Shown one piece after another: positions 10,449 to 18,022 of a stretch of 64,000 nt of DNA (the stretch's first letter is position 1; each line of letters opens with the position of its first letter). The stretch lies in NCBI RefSeq assembly GCF_002803605.1, contig NZ_PHRG01000002.1:388619-452618 (forward strand), written 5' to 3'. The notes under the pieces were generated by a model that was not told the DNA's origin, did not search any database, and worked only from the letters and a program-made list of their open reading frames with translations. Source of the stretch: Acinetobacter pseudolwoffii. GTDB taxonomy: Bacteria > Pseudomonadota > Gammaproteobacteria > Pseudomonadales > Moraxellaceae. The position numbers were made by a program, and so were the translations under genes.

Positions 10449-12464
10449 TTATAGACCAGTTGTTTTAATTTTCAGATGCTGAATCAGCACGCCATCAATG
10501 ACTGCAGACCCAAAATTCTTACTTATACCATCAGTACTCTTAAATACGACTCCGGTTGAATTGACACCATCCTTGGCGCGCAGCAAATTTGTTCCTGAGA
10601 TGCGCTCTGTAGTCCCTATTGAGATGCTGCTGTGAGTCGCATTACGCCCTTGATAAAGTGCGGCAGTATCTGTAGCATTATTTTTAATCGGTGTACCACA
10701 ACTATAGACATTACAGGTAGAGCCTTTTAATTCAACTTCTCCTAGCCCGCCTCCATAATTCTGATAAATTTGATTATAAATAGCAGGAATATTGGGAATA
10801 CGTGTCACTTCTAAAATAATATTATTGTTTTCTGAACCGACAACGAAAGGTTGGTACATATTACCAAGCACCAAGTTAATATTTGGGCTATATAAATATA
10901 AGCCCTCAGAATCATGAAATATTGGAGCATCACTTCCATTCAAGGCAGGGGTCGGGACATTACCATCAAGTGTATCTGTTTTTGCTGCGGTACTGAGACG
11001 AATACCTTTACTGTTAAGATTACTATCGCTACTGCTTAGAGTTTCTGGTCGATCATTGGTATTCAGACGAACAATACTCGCCATACCTAATGTTTGGCTG
11101 TAATTCTTATTGTCGGATTCTAAGGTTTGGAATAACCGAACTTGCGAGCCATTAAAACTCAGACCATTAGCAATAAATTGAGTTCTTAATCGATAATTTG
11201 TGTCAAGGCCTGAAGTCGGCCCACCTGTGATAGGATCTACAGTATTCGAGGAATTAAGCTCACGTGCAAAAATATCACTCCAGAAGCCCAGCTTGATATT
11301 ATTATCACTTTCGACCCCTGCAATTGGACTTAATGGGGCTTCCAAAGCAATATAGCCCACATCTTTAGCAGTGTCCTTAAACTGTTTGACGTTTTCAGTT
11401 CCTGCCCGAAATAACCAAGGATTATCTGCCGATCCCCAGCTAAAACCCTGATTACTGTATCGTGTGCTTAAAGAACCATCGCTTTTCGATAATGCTAGGC
11501 CATAAATAAATACATCAGCTTTAGTTCGTAAAGTGCTCACAGAACTTTTAGCAGCTTCAGTTTTAGCAGCCTGATCTGCTCTAGCAATGATTTCAGCCAT
11601 AGCAGCACTATCTGCATCTTTCATCATTCCGGCTAAAGCAGCTTCAAATTTTTTATCATAATCTGCTTTAATTAATGCAAGAATTCTTGCATCTACAATT
11701 GCTCCAATAATATTTTCCCTAGTACCAGACGTACTCCATTCAGTTGCAGGAATTGCTTTCGTCGCATCCTTACCATAAAGAAGGTCAATCATTTCCACTG
11801 TATTTGTTTTTGCCTTATCATTTAAACCAATTAGATTCCCCGGTGAGTGATCAAACATTGTTGTGCCATCATCGACTAGACTATATTGAATTAAAGCGGG
11901 TTTACCGGCTCCATTATAATAATCATCACGACGTTGGTCATAATAGGCTTTCATAAAGTCAGTGTTATAATAATAATCAACTAATTCTTGCTTAAATGCG
12001 TCCCGGTTTGTTTGTGTATCATGAGTATTCTTAATCGTATTATAATTCGTATTATAAAAATTAGTTTTTAACGTATCATAGGCTTGCTGATACTCAGTTG
12101 CATAATTCTGCGTTCTTTCAACATGAAAAGCATTATCATATGTAGATTTATAAACTTTGTCGTATACACGCTGCCCAAGTTGGTTGTAATTTTCACCAGT
12201 CGGAATAATACGAATAAATCCTGTATCTGCTTTTCCGGGATCAGGAATCTTCCGCTCATAACTCGAGCCAGCCGAGATATCGTTAGGGCCTTGAAACACC
12301 ATTTTAAAATCATCAAGTACCAGTGCAACACCCTCACCTGTGGTGTCAGAAAGAGAAGAGTCTGATAATTCCTGCATCGCATGTGCAGAAGGCAACAGGC
12401 TGAAACCGATTGTCATCGCCAAATAACTTTTGCGAAATTTAAATATATCTTTTATCTGAGCCAT
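10449..12464 (-). CDS. Secreted FilA/DUF6160-like protein with Tyr/Asp-rich helical insert, first gene of the operon
   Basis: Function unknown, 671 residues. The signal peptide ends PSAHA and is followed by MQELSDSSLSDTTGEGVAL, the divergent first copy of the shared motif. Unlike its neighbours it carries an insert at about residues 90-320. The first part is rich in Tyr, Asp, Asn and Lys (for example YYYNTDFMKAYYDQRRDDYY). An Ala/Lys-rich helical stretch follows (IIARADQAAKTEAAKSS). The C-terminal half is again beta-rich like the other three. One Cys pair occurs in STCNVYSCG. The ribosome site AAGGAAAGAG precedes the ATG. As the first gene it should carry the operon promoter, in the 234 bp up to dcd. 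Confidence 0.75.
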   Translation of the reverse strand: MAQIKDIFKFRKSYLAMTIGFSLLPSAHAMQELSDSSLSDTTGEGVALVLDDFKMVFQGPNDISAGSSYERKIPDPGKADTGFIRIIPTGENYNQLGQRVYDKVYKSTYDNAFHVERTQNYATEYQQAYDTLKTNFYNTNYNTIKNTHDTQTNRDAFKQELVDYYYNTDFMKAYYDQRRDDYYNGAGKPALIQYSLVDDGTTMFDHSPGNLIGLNDKAKTNTVEMIDLLYGKDATKAIPATEWSTSGTRENIIGAIVDARILALIKADYDKKFEAALAGMMKDADSAAMAEIIARADQAAKTEAAKSSVSTLRTKADVFIYGLALSKSDGSLSTRYSNQGFSWGSADNPWLFRAGTENVKQFKDTAKDVGYIALEAPLSPIAGVESDNNIKLGFWSDIFARELNSSNTVDPITGGPTSGLDTNYRLRTQFIANGLSFNGSQVRLFQTLESDNKNYSQTLGMASIVRLNTNDRPETLSSSDSNLNSKGIRLSTAAKTDTLDGNVPTPALNGSDAPIFHDSEGLYLYSPNINLVLGNMYQPFVVGSENNNIILEVTRIPNIPAIYNQIYQNYGGGLGEVELKGSTCNVYSCGTPIKNNATDTAALYQGRNATHSSISIGTTERISGTNLLRAKDGVNSTGVVFKSTDGISKNFGSAVIDGVLIQHLKIKTTGL

Positions 12465-12648
12465 CTCACTCTTTCCTTTTTATTCGATGCTCCGCACCTT
12501 ATGCTTCAGCTTCCCAGCCGCCAATCTTTGCTTTTTTATAATGCATTGCATCTTTTTTATGGTTATGCGGAATCCATTATGCTGATTTTTAATACAGATG
12601 CCAAAGCCAATTAGGCGAAAAATAGCAGTTTCCGATGAATGAAAATCT

Positions 12649-12677
12649 CAAAAAAATAAACGGGACATAAAGTCCCG
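12649..12677 (-). terminator. Terminator of dcd
   Basis: The hairpin cgggac/gtcccg at 12661-12677 is followed on the minus strand by an AT-rich tail with a run of seven T, just after the dcd stop. Confidence 0.75.
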
Positions 12678-12698
12678 TCATTCAACACCTTAAAGCAA

Positions 12699-13268
12699 TC
12701 AGGTCTTCGGCAAAGTAACGCCTGTCTGGCCTTGATATTTACCACCACGATCTTTATATGAGGTTTCACAGACTTCATCAGATTCAAAAAACAGCATTTG
12801 CGCTACACCTTCACCTGCATAAATACGCGCAGGAAGATTAGTAGTATTTGAAAACTCTAAAGTGACGTGTCCTTCCCACTCTGGCTCAAGCGGAGTCACG
12901 TTAACAATGATGCCACAACGCGCATAAGTAGACTTGCCCAAGCATACGGTCAAGACATTACGTGGAATGCGGAAATATTCAATCGTACGCGCCAAAGCAA
13001 ACGAGTTAGGCGGAATGATACAAACATCCGACTCGATATCAATAAAGCTGCGTTCATCAAAGTTTTTCGGATCGACAATTGCAGAATGCACATTGGTGAA
13101 TACTTTAAATTCACGTGCACAACGCACGTCATAACCGTAGCTGGATACGCCATACGAAATCAGCTTTTGACCATTTTCATCCAAACGTACCTGGTTTTCT
13201 GCATACGGTTCAATCATGCCGTGTTTTTCGCTCATTTCGCGAATCCAACGATCAGACTTAATTGCCAT
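12699..13268 (-). CDS. dcd: dCTP deaminase
   Basis: Deaminates dCTP to dUTP, feeding dTTP synthesis. The 189 residues match the trimeric dUTPase-fold family. Recognisable segments are [17 protein letters not shown] near the N-terminus, [16 protein letters not shown], and the active-site strand [20 protein letters not shown], whose Glu is the expected general base, followed by [13 protein letters not shown]. The C-terminal [14 protein letters not shown] is the flexible lid that closes over the nucleotide. It stands alone with its own terminator and lies upstream of the secreted-protein operon in the same direction. Nothing is unusual. Confidence 0.96.
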   Translation of the reverse strand: MAIKSDRWIREMSEKHGMIEPYAENQVRLDENGQKLISYGVSSYGYDVRCAREFKVFTNVHSAIVDPKNFDERSFIDIESDVCIIPPNSFALARTIEYFRIPRNVLTVCLGKSTYARCGIIVNVTPLEPEWEGHVTLEFSNTTNLPARIYAGEGVAQMLFFESDEVCETSYKDRGGKYQGQTGVTLPKT

Positions 13269-13367
13269 TGATATAATCCAAAAATCTTAAGAACAAGTTA
13301 TTGCGACGTACTTTAACTGAAATTGACACTAATGAAAATAAGTGAAAGGCTTAGAGCTCAAGTTACC

Positions 13368-13391
13368 AAAAAACTGCTGATCGAGATCAGC
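13368..13391 (-). terminator. Terminator of LysE-type exporter
   Basis: The hairpin gctgat-cgag-atcagc at the gene's 3' end is followed on the minus strand by AGTTTTTT. Confidence 0.6.
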
Positions 13392-13985
13392 TTATAAACT
13401 TAAAAGTGCAGAATAGCTTAAAGGAATGGAAAAGCTCATTAATACCAGCGAAGCCGTTTTCTGCAGGTTTTTCTGATTGAGCCAGCGACTGTTTTTTCTG
13501 GCCAGTATTGAGCCGAGGAAAGTCCAGAAGAATGCAATCGGAATCAGCAAAACCAGGAATACTAACATATGAGTCACATAGTGCTGACTGCTTTTCCAGA
13601 CAATCACCGGAAAGATCGCTGAAGCAAATAAAAGTGCTTTAGGATTTAACAAGGTTGCCAGAAATAGTTCTCGTGCACGAATCGAGACATTTTCAAAATT
13701 TTCACTGAGTTCTGCCGTGCGCCATAATTTCACAGCCAGAAAAAGGATATAGCCGGCACTAAACAGCTTGAGAATGGTCGGCAAAAGCGGAAGATGAACG
13801 GAAATTTTTCCGATCAGAATGCCCCAAAAGCTAATGGCAATCAGATAGCCAAAGGCTTCAGCAGGAATTAAACGAAATGTTTTTTTAAATCCGACCTGTA
13901 TGCCTGAAGATGCCAATAAGGTATTGGTTGGGCCTGGTGTTAAAAGAATGGTTGCCACTAAACCAATAAAAAACCATGAAATCAT
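13392..13985 (-). CDS. LysE/RhtB-family amino-acid exporter
   Basis: Inner-membrane exporter of the LysE superfamily, 197 residues. The start MISWFFIGLVATILLTPGPTN at 13985 is chosen because a GCGAGGT ribosome site lies about 6 bases upstream; an in-frame ATG ten codons earlier lacks one. The family signature TPGPTN(T) falls in the first helix, about six hydrophobic segments follow, and LLNPKALLFASAIFP is the conserved loop of the second repeat half. The substrate cannot be read from the sequence. A second family member lies at 22989-23612, but the two are only distantly alike, so this is not a recent duplication. Confidence 0.85.
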   Translation of the reverse strand: MISWFFIGLVATILLTPGPTNTLLASSGIQVGFKKTFRLIPAEAFGYLIAISFWGILIGKISVHLPLLPTILKLFSAGYILFLAVKLWRTAELSENFENVSIRARELFLATLLNPKALLFASAIFPVIVWKSSQHYVTHMLVFLVLLIPIAFFWTFLGSILARKNSRWLNQKNLQKTASLVLMSFSIPLSYSALLSL

Positions 13986-14190
13986 AGTTTGACCTCGCTC
14001 TAATCCGCGTAGCATAGAATAGTTCGGTCAATGCTGCAAAAAAATAATTGTAAGAGAACATATAATCAGAATTCACACTGGATTAAATCAATTTAATTCA
14101 ATCACTTGAAATCATTTTGGGAACCAATACGCAACAGTCATTTCAGTCAATTTTCTTAATTTAAAGCTGTTTATTTCCGTGAATTATTAA

Positions 14191-14219
14191 TAAAAAAGCC
14201 CTAACTTGAATTAGGGCTT
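14191..14219 (-). terminator. Terminator of the mrp-like gene
   Basis: The perfect 9-bp arms aagccctaa/ttagggctt are followed on the minus strand by a T run. The hairpin lies about 30 bp after the stop. Confidence 0.85.
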
Positions 14220-14250
14220 AAATATGTGAACTCTCTATTTAATGGGTCAA

Positions 14251-15510
14251 TTAGAAAATTCGGCTCTGATCTTTTTCGGCCTTAGGTAGCTGCGCTGCAA
14301 TTTTTTCTGCAATCAGCATATAGCTTTCGGCTGCATCATCTCCGGCAATGACTGAAGGTGTGCCAGCATCGGCATTTTCACGAATTTCAGCATCTAAAGG
14401 TAAGCGACCCAATAATGGAATATGATATTGCTCAGACAGTTTATCTCCACCGCCTGTGCCAAAAATCTGTTCTTCAAAACCACAATTTGAACAGATATGG
14501 GTCGACATATTTTCAATCACGCCCATGATCGGAATTTGCACACGGTTAAACAGTTCAATGCCTTTGGTCGCATCGAGTAGGGCCACGTTTTGTGGTGTGG
14601 TGACAATCACTGCCCCGGTTACCGGAATGCGCTGTGCCAACGTCAACTGGATATCCCCTGTACCGGGTGGCATATCAATCATCAGAACATCAAGATCTGG
14701 CCATAAGGTCTGGTTAAATAATTGCATCAATGCACCGGTGGCTTTCGGTCCACGCCAAGCCACTGGAGTATTGTGATCACCAGTTAAATGGCCAATCGAT
14801 AACACTGCCATTCCATAGGCTTCGATAGGGACAAACTGTTCCGCTTCGATCATCGGCGTTTTGCCGGCATTGCCGAGCATGGTCGGAATACTTGGACCGT
14901 AAATATCAGCATCCAGTACGCCTACGCGCAGGCCTAATTTTTGTAAAGCCAAGGCCAGATTGACAGTCGTGGTCGATTTACCTACGCCACCTTTGCCAGA
15001 TGACACCAGAATCACATTTTGAATACGTGGGTGTTTCGGTACATCACGCTGTTGCGGCGCAGCTTTTTGAATCGGTGGATTATTCGGGTCAGCTTCTTCT
15101 GTTTTTGCAGGCTGTGCTGACGCATCCACCACAGGGGGAAGATTGGGTTTTGCTTCCGCTTTAGGCTCGCTTGAACAGTTTTCACCTTTGGCATGCTTAT
15201 GCCCGCAACCCCCTTCTTTCTTATGTCCAGTTTTCTGCTGAATCACATGCATATTCAGTTCTTGAATACCACATTTTTGCAAAGCTTCCGCCAGTTCATC
15301 ATGAATCTGTTGCAGCTGCGCTTTTTCTTCTGGATAGGTATTCAAAGTGATTTGCAGAATCTCACCCTGTACATTGACCTGAGTAATACGCTGTTTGAGC
15401 GGATCATTTGAATTTGGCAACAGATAGTTTTGCAGTACGTTTTGCACAGCTTCTTCGTTCACCTCCTTGGAAGGCGAAAAAACCGATTTAAGCGAAGAAA
15501 GCCAAGACAT
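14251..15510 (-). CDS. mrp: Mrp/ApbC-type Fe-S cluster carrier ATPase with His/Cys-rich linker
   Basis: P-loop ATPase of the Mrp/NBP35 family, which carries Fe-S clusters to apoproteins in the cytoplasm. It has 419 residues. A MIP18/DUF59-like N-terminal domain covers about 1-90. A low-complexity linker spans about 91-165. The ATPase core starts with the deviant Walker A VSSGKGGVGKSTTT (170-183), and the C-terminal CSNCG supplies the CxxC that binds the bridging cluster. The linker contains H96, C102, H104, H106 and C112 (GHKKEGGCGHKHAKGENC), a likely metal-binding patch not found in the short E. coli protein. Complex I, which carries many Fe-S clusters, is encoded in this window, but the two are not linked in an operon. 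Confidence 0.93.
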   Translation of the reverse strand: MSWLSSLKSVFSPSKEVNEEAVQNVLQNYLLPNSNDPLKQRITQVNVQGEILQITLNTYPEEKAQLQQIHDELAEALQKCGIQELNMHVIQQKTGHKKEGGCGHKHAKGENCSSEPKAEAKPNLPPVVDASAQPAKTEEADPNNPPIQKAAPQQRDVPKHPRIQNVILVSSGKGGVGKSTTTVNLALALQKLGLRVGVLDADIYGPSIPTMLGNAGKTPMIEAEQFVPIEAYGMAVLSIGHLTGDHNTPVAWRGPKATGALMQLFNQTLWPDLDVLMIDMPPGTGDIQLTLAQRIPVTGAVIVTTPQNVALLDATKGIELFNRVQIPIMGVIENMSTHICSNCGFEEQIFGTGGGDKLSEQYHIPLLGRLPLDAEIRENADAGTPSVIAGDDAAESYMLIAEKIAAQLPKAEKDQSRIF

Positions 15511-15739
15511 AGGTTACTCCAAAAATGTAGATCGACATCTGAATCGCTTAGTTTAACGGGGTTTTAGGCGAAGGTTAAGCACTGTATTGGAGAAGATGAA
15601 ACAGATATCTTCAATTTCCAACCATTTTACTCGGTTTTGTGAAATATTTTATGGAATCTTGGTGAATAGAAATAATAGAAAGAAAAGAGAGATGGACTAT
15701 TTTGATGTAATAAATTTTTTTTATTTATCTCGAGCGTGT

Positions 15740-15775
15740 TAAGCCACTTTAACCTTCTATGATTAAAGTGGCTTA
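15740..15775. repeat. 13-bp perfect inverted repeat after the polar-protein gene
   Basis: The arms taagccactttaa (15740-15752) and ttaaagtggctta (15763-15775) are perfectly complementary with a 10-base loop. It sits 11 bases after the stop of the gene at 15787. There is no adjoining T run on either strand, so it is a hairpin of uncertain job: RNA 3' end stabiliser, weak terminator or protein site. Confidence 0.6.
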
Positions 15776-15786
15776 ACGATCACAGA

Positions 15787-16617
15787 CTATTTATGATTTT
15801 TATTGTTTTCAGATTTGTCCTTTTGATCCTTGGTATTTTTATCCTGATCTTGTTTCGATTCGTCCTTTTTGGACTGAGAGTCGCTTTCTGAATCTGTATC
15901 TTTGGCATCTTGCTGCTGATCAGAATCACTTTCCTTCGATTGATTATCTTTCATTTTATTCATCGTATCAGTTGCCATCTGTTTCAGCTCAGCGAACTTA
16001 ACCGAGGCTTCGCTGAATAAGTCTGTGATTTTCTGTCTGGTATCTTCAAACTTATGCATGGCTTCATCTTTTAAATTTGCCATACCTGCCTGCTGATCGT
16101 TCTGACCATCTTTAGCATGCTGTTTATCTGACTTGTTAGATGATTTATCTTGAGAGGCATGATCCGCTTTAGCCTTTTTCGCATCATCTGAACTTTGCTC
16201 AGTATTTTGCTGGTGGTCAGATTTTCCTTGTTTCAGCTCATTCAGAAGCTTTTCACCTTTTTGCAATAGCTCTTCACCAATCGCTATCGCTTTGGCTTTT
16301 AAGTCATCCATCTTAAAGCTTTCAGTTTTGTTATCTGATTGCTCATTTTTCGAATCATCTTTTTGATCAGATGGCTGCTCTTTAGAGGCTTTATCCTTCG
16401 ATTCCGAGTCAGCACCTGTATCTTTAGAGTTTTGTTTACTATCAGAATTTTCATCAGTCTGGTGTGGCTTTGTGTCTTGTGTATCATGCGACTGATTGTG
16501 CTTCTGGTCATTCTGGTTTTGCTTTTGCTCTTCTTTGGCTTTCTGATTTAATTGTTTCTCATGTTGTTCTTTGTCTTGATTTTGCTTTGAACTATTGCTC
16601 TGGTTCTGCTGAGTCAT
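15787..16617 (-). CDS. Very hydrophilic Lys/Asp/Gln/Ser-rich protein
   Basis: Function unknown, 276 residues, with a strong ribosome site (AAGGAGG) before the ATG. About the first 100 residues and the last 60 are almost only Q, K, D, S, N, E, H and T, and have no Cys or Trp. Two more ordered segments stand out. One, at about 100-130, contains DDLKAKAIAIGEELLQKG. The other, at about 180-222, contains EAMHKFEDTRQKITDLF and FAELKQMATDTMNKM. Both look like amphipathic helices. There is no signal peptide or membrane helix. The composition resembles desiccation or stress-protective hydrophilins and LEA-like proteins; that role is inference. It is followed by a 13-bp hairpin and preceded by an unusual nested hairpin region. 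Confidence 0.7.
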   Translation of the reverse strand: MTQQNQSNSSKQNQDKEQHEKQLNQKAKEEQKQNQNDQKHNQSHDTQDTKPHQTDENSDSKQNSKDTGADSESKDKASKEQPSDQKDDSKNEQSDNKTESFKMDDLKAKAIAIGEELLQKGEKLLNELKQGKSDHQQNTEQSSDDAKKAKADHASQDKSSNKSDKQHAKDGQNDQQAGMANLKDEAMHKFEDTRQKITDLFSEASVKFAELKQMATDTMNKMKDNQSKESDSDQQQDAKDTDSESDSQSKKDESKQDQDKNTKDQKDKSENNKNHK

Positions 16618-16685
16618 GAGGTAACCTCCTTAGGCATATCATATAAACAATCAGCCATTTTTTAGCACAAAGCGTGGGGCAAATC

Positions 16686-16762
16686 GGGCGCAGTAAGCAA
16701 ACTGCAACAAAGCCTGTACATGTTGTTGCTATTGTTTGCAGTCTGTAGCATGAGCTGCGCCC
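16686..16762 (-). ncRNA. Nested hairpin upstream of the polar-protein gene (candidate structured leader)
   Basis: This lies in the 376-bp gap between two minus-strand genes (16618-16993), where I see no convincing gene. Three nested complementary pairs occur: gggcgcag (16686-16693) with ctgcgccc (16755-16762); gcaaac (16697-16702) with gtttgc (16734-16739); and gcaacaa (16704-16710) with ttgttgc (16723-16729). The outer stem extends three more bases, with a pair that is G-U only in the minus-strand RNA. That matches the direction of the gene starting at 16617, so it could be a structured 5' leader. A REP-like DNA palindrome is the alternative. Confidence 0.4.
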
Positions 16763-16993
16763 AATCAGTATTGCAAAGATCAATAATCCAACTCTTTTGG
16801 ATTCTGGCGATTCAAGTCCATCGATTACTTGGGGTTTCGACAAAGTCTGGCTTGGTAAGCCTGTCAGCACATTTTCTTTGGCTGCCCAATTCAAATGCCG
16901 TCATAGCATAATGTCCAAAGCCAAAGAGTCAGTGTTGCCAATTCACATCAGATGTTTATAGGATGCAAATGCATCAGGAGATATTATTTCAAG

Positions 16994-17797
16994 TCAGACA
17001 CGCAAGGTGCTCATAAAGCTGACCGCAGAGAACAACCAGATCAACAGAATGAAGCTGCGTGCTTGATTGAAGTTGTCGACATCTGTGCCATGTAGCATGT
17101 TATGACGGCTCATGGTCACATTCGAGCTTGAATCCATTTTATAGGCAGCAAGTTCAGCAAAATACGGATTCAGTTCAATCGCAATTTTAGACTTATGCCA
17201 CAGGCTTTTAATTTCATTGCCTTTTAAACCCGGTACGATTTTATAGACATCGACAAACTTGGTGCCATTTTGCTTGAGGAAACCTGCTTTGATCAGGATA
17301 TCTGTCAAAATACCTTCGAGCTGCGCATAAACATTTGGAATACAACCGCTGTAAAAGCCAAGTTTGTACATTTTCAAGCTTTCAAGCAGCACCAAACGGC
17401 GCTTGGCTTTGATGTCTTCATCAATCTCTAAGGCATCAAAGGCTTTCAGCATTTCAGTCTGGAAATATTCGCTATTGATCATATCGAGTAGCTTAAATTG
17501 CTCAATATCTTCAAGCTGGTGAATGGCCGGCCAAAAATGCATCAAATTTAAAGCATCATTGGCAAACTTCGCGCCAATCGGTTGATCGAGCTGATCTGCC
17601 AGTACTTGGAAATAAGCATCTTGCGCGACTAAACCCGATAAGTTTTTGATTAAAAGTGTATGTTCATCTGCCGAGATGTCTTCAAGATAAGCTTCTGCAT
17701 CTTTTAAAATCTGACTGCCCAACTGTTTTTGACTCGCTGCATTTTGTTTAATACGCGTGACAGGTTGGTCAAAATCAAAATCATCTTCGTCAATCAT
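16994..17797 (-). CDS. HEPN-like hypothetical protein with an R-x4-H motif
   Basis: Not a named gene. 267 residues, mostly alpha-helical, with no signal peptide. The central segment GFYSGCIPNVYAQLEGIL (about 151-168) and the near-terminal RHNMLHG (R231 to H236) match the two hallmarks of HEPN-type helical proteins. In those families the R-x4-H pair often forms an RNase site. A hydrophobic helix (SFILLIWLFSAVSFM, about 248-262) closes the protein and is probably buried in the fold rather than a membrane anchor. It is divergent from metG with 225 bp between, and no toxin or antitoxin partner gene adjoins it. Nuclease activity is inference. A conserved non-catalytic helical fold is the alternative. 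Confidence 0.7.
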   Translation of the reverse strand: MIDEDDFDFDQPVTRIKQNAASQKQLGSQILKDAEAYLEDISADEHTLLIKNLSGLVAQDAYFQVLADQLDQPIGAKFANDALNLMHFWPAIHQLEDIEQFKLLDMINSEYFQTEMLKAFDALEIDEDIKAKRRLVLLESLKMYKLGFYSGCIPNVYAQLEGILTDILIKAGFLKQNGTKFVDVYKIVPGLKGNEIKSLWHKSKIAIELNPYFAELAAYKMDSSSNVTMSRHNMLHGTDVDNFNQARSFILLIWLFSAVSFMSTLRV

Positions 17798-18022
17798 GGT
17801 TTTCTAGCTCAAAGCTTTTAGATCAATGGCCTATTATCACTGTTATTGGCAACGCAATATAGGGAAATCTACATTTCCAAGACATTCTGTAAATACAAAG
17901 ACCTTTCGACACGAATTCGCGGTGAAATGGAATTGATTCGCTTAAAGGATTGCTTTGTATTCGGACCTGCATCAGGTAAAATCATCCACCTTGCATAATA
18001 TACGAATGAGAGAGTCATATCC

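Noticed and set aside
12084..12365. Plus-strand frame inside the first secreted-protein gene
   Set aside because: It is antisense to a well-supported gene with a signal peptide and lacks its own signals.
16780..16830. tRNA-like T-arm sequence (gattcaagtcc)
   Set aside because: No acceptor or anticodon stems can be drawn around it on either strand.
16592..16894. 100-residue minus-strand frame upstream of the polar-protein gene
   Set aside because: It overlaps the strong start of the next gene in another frame, has an odd Cys-rich composition and no ribosome site, and covers the hairpin region instead.
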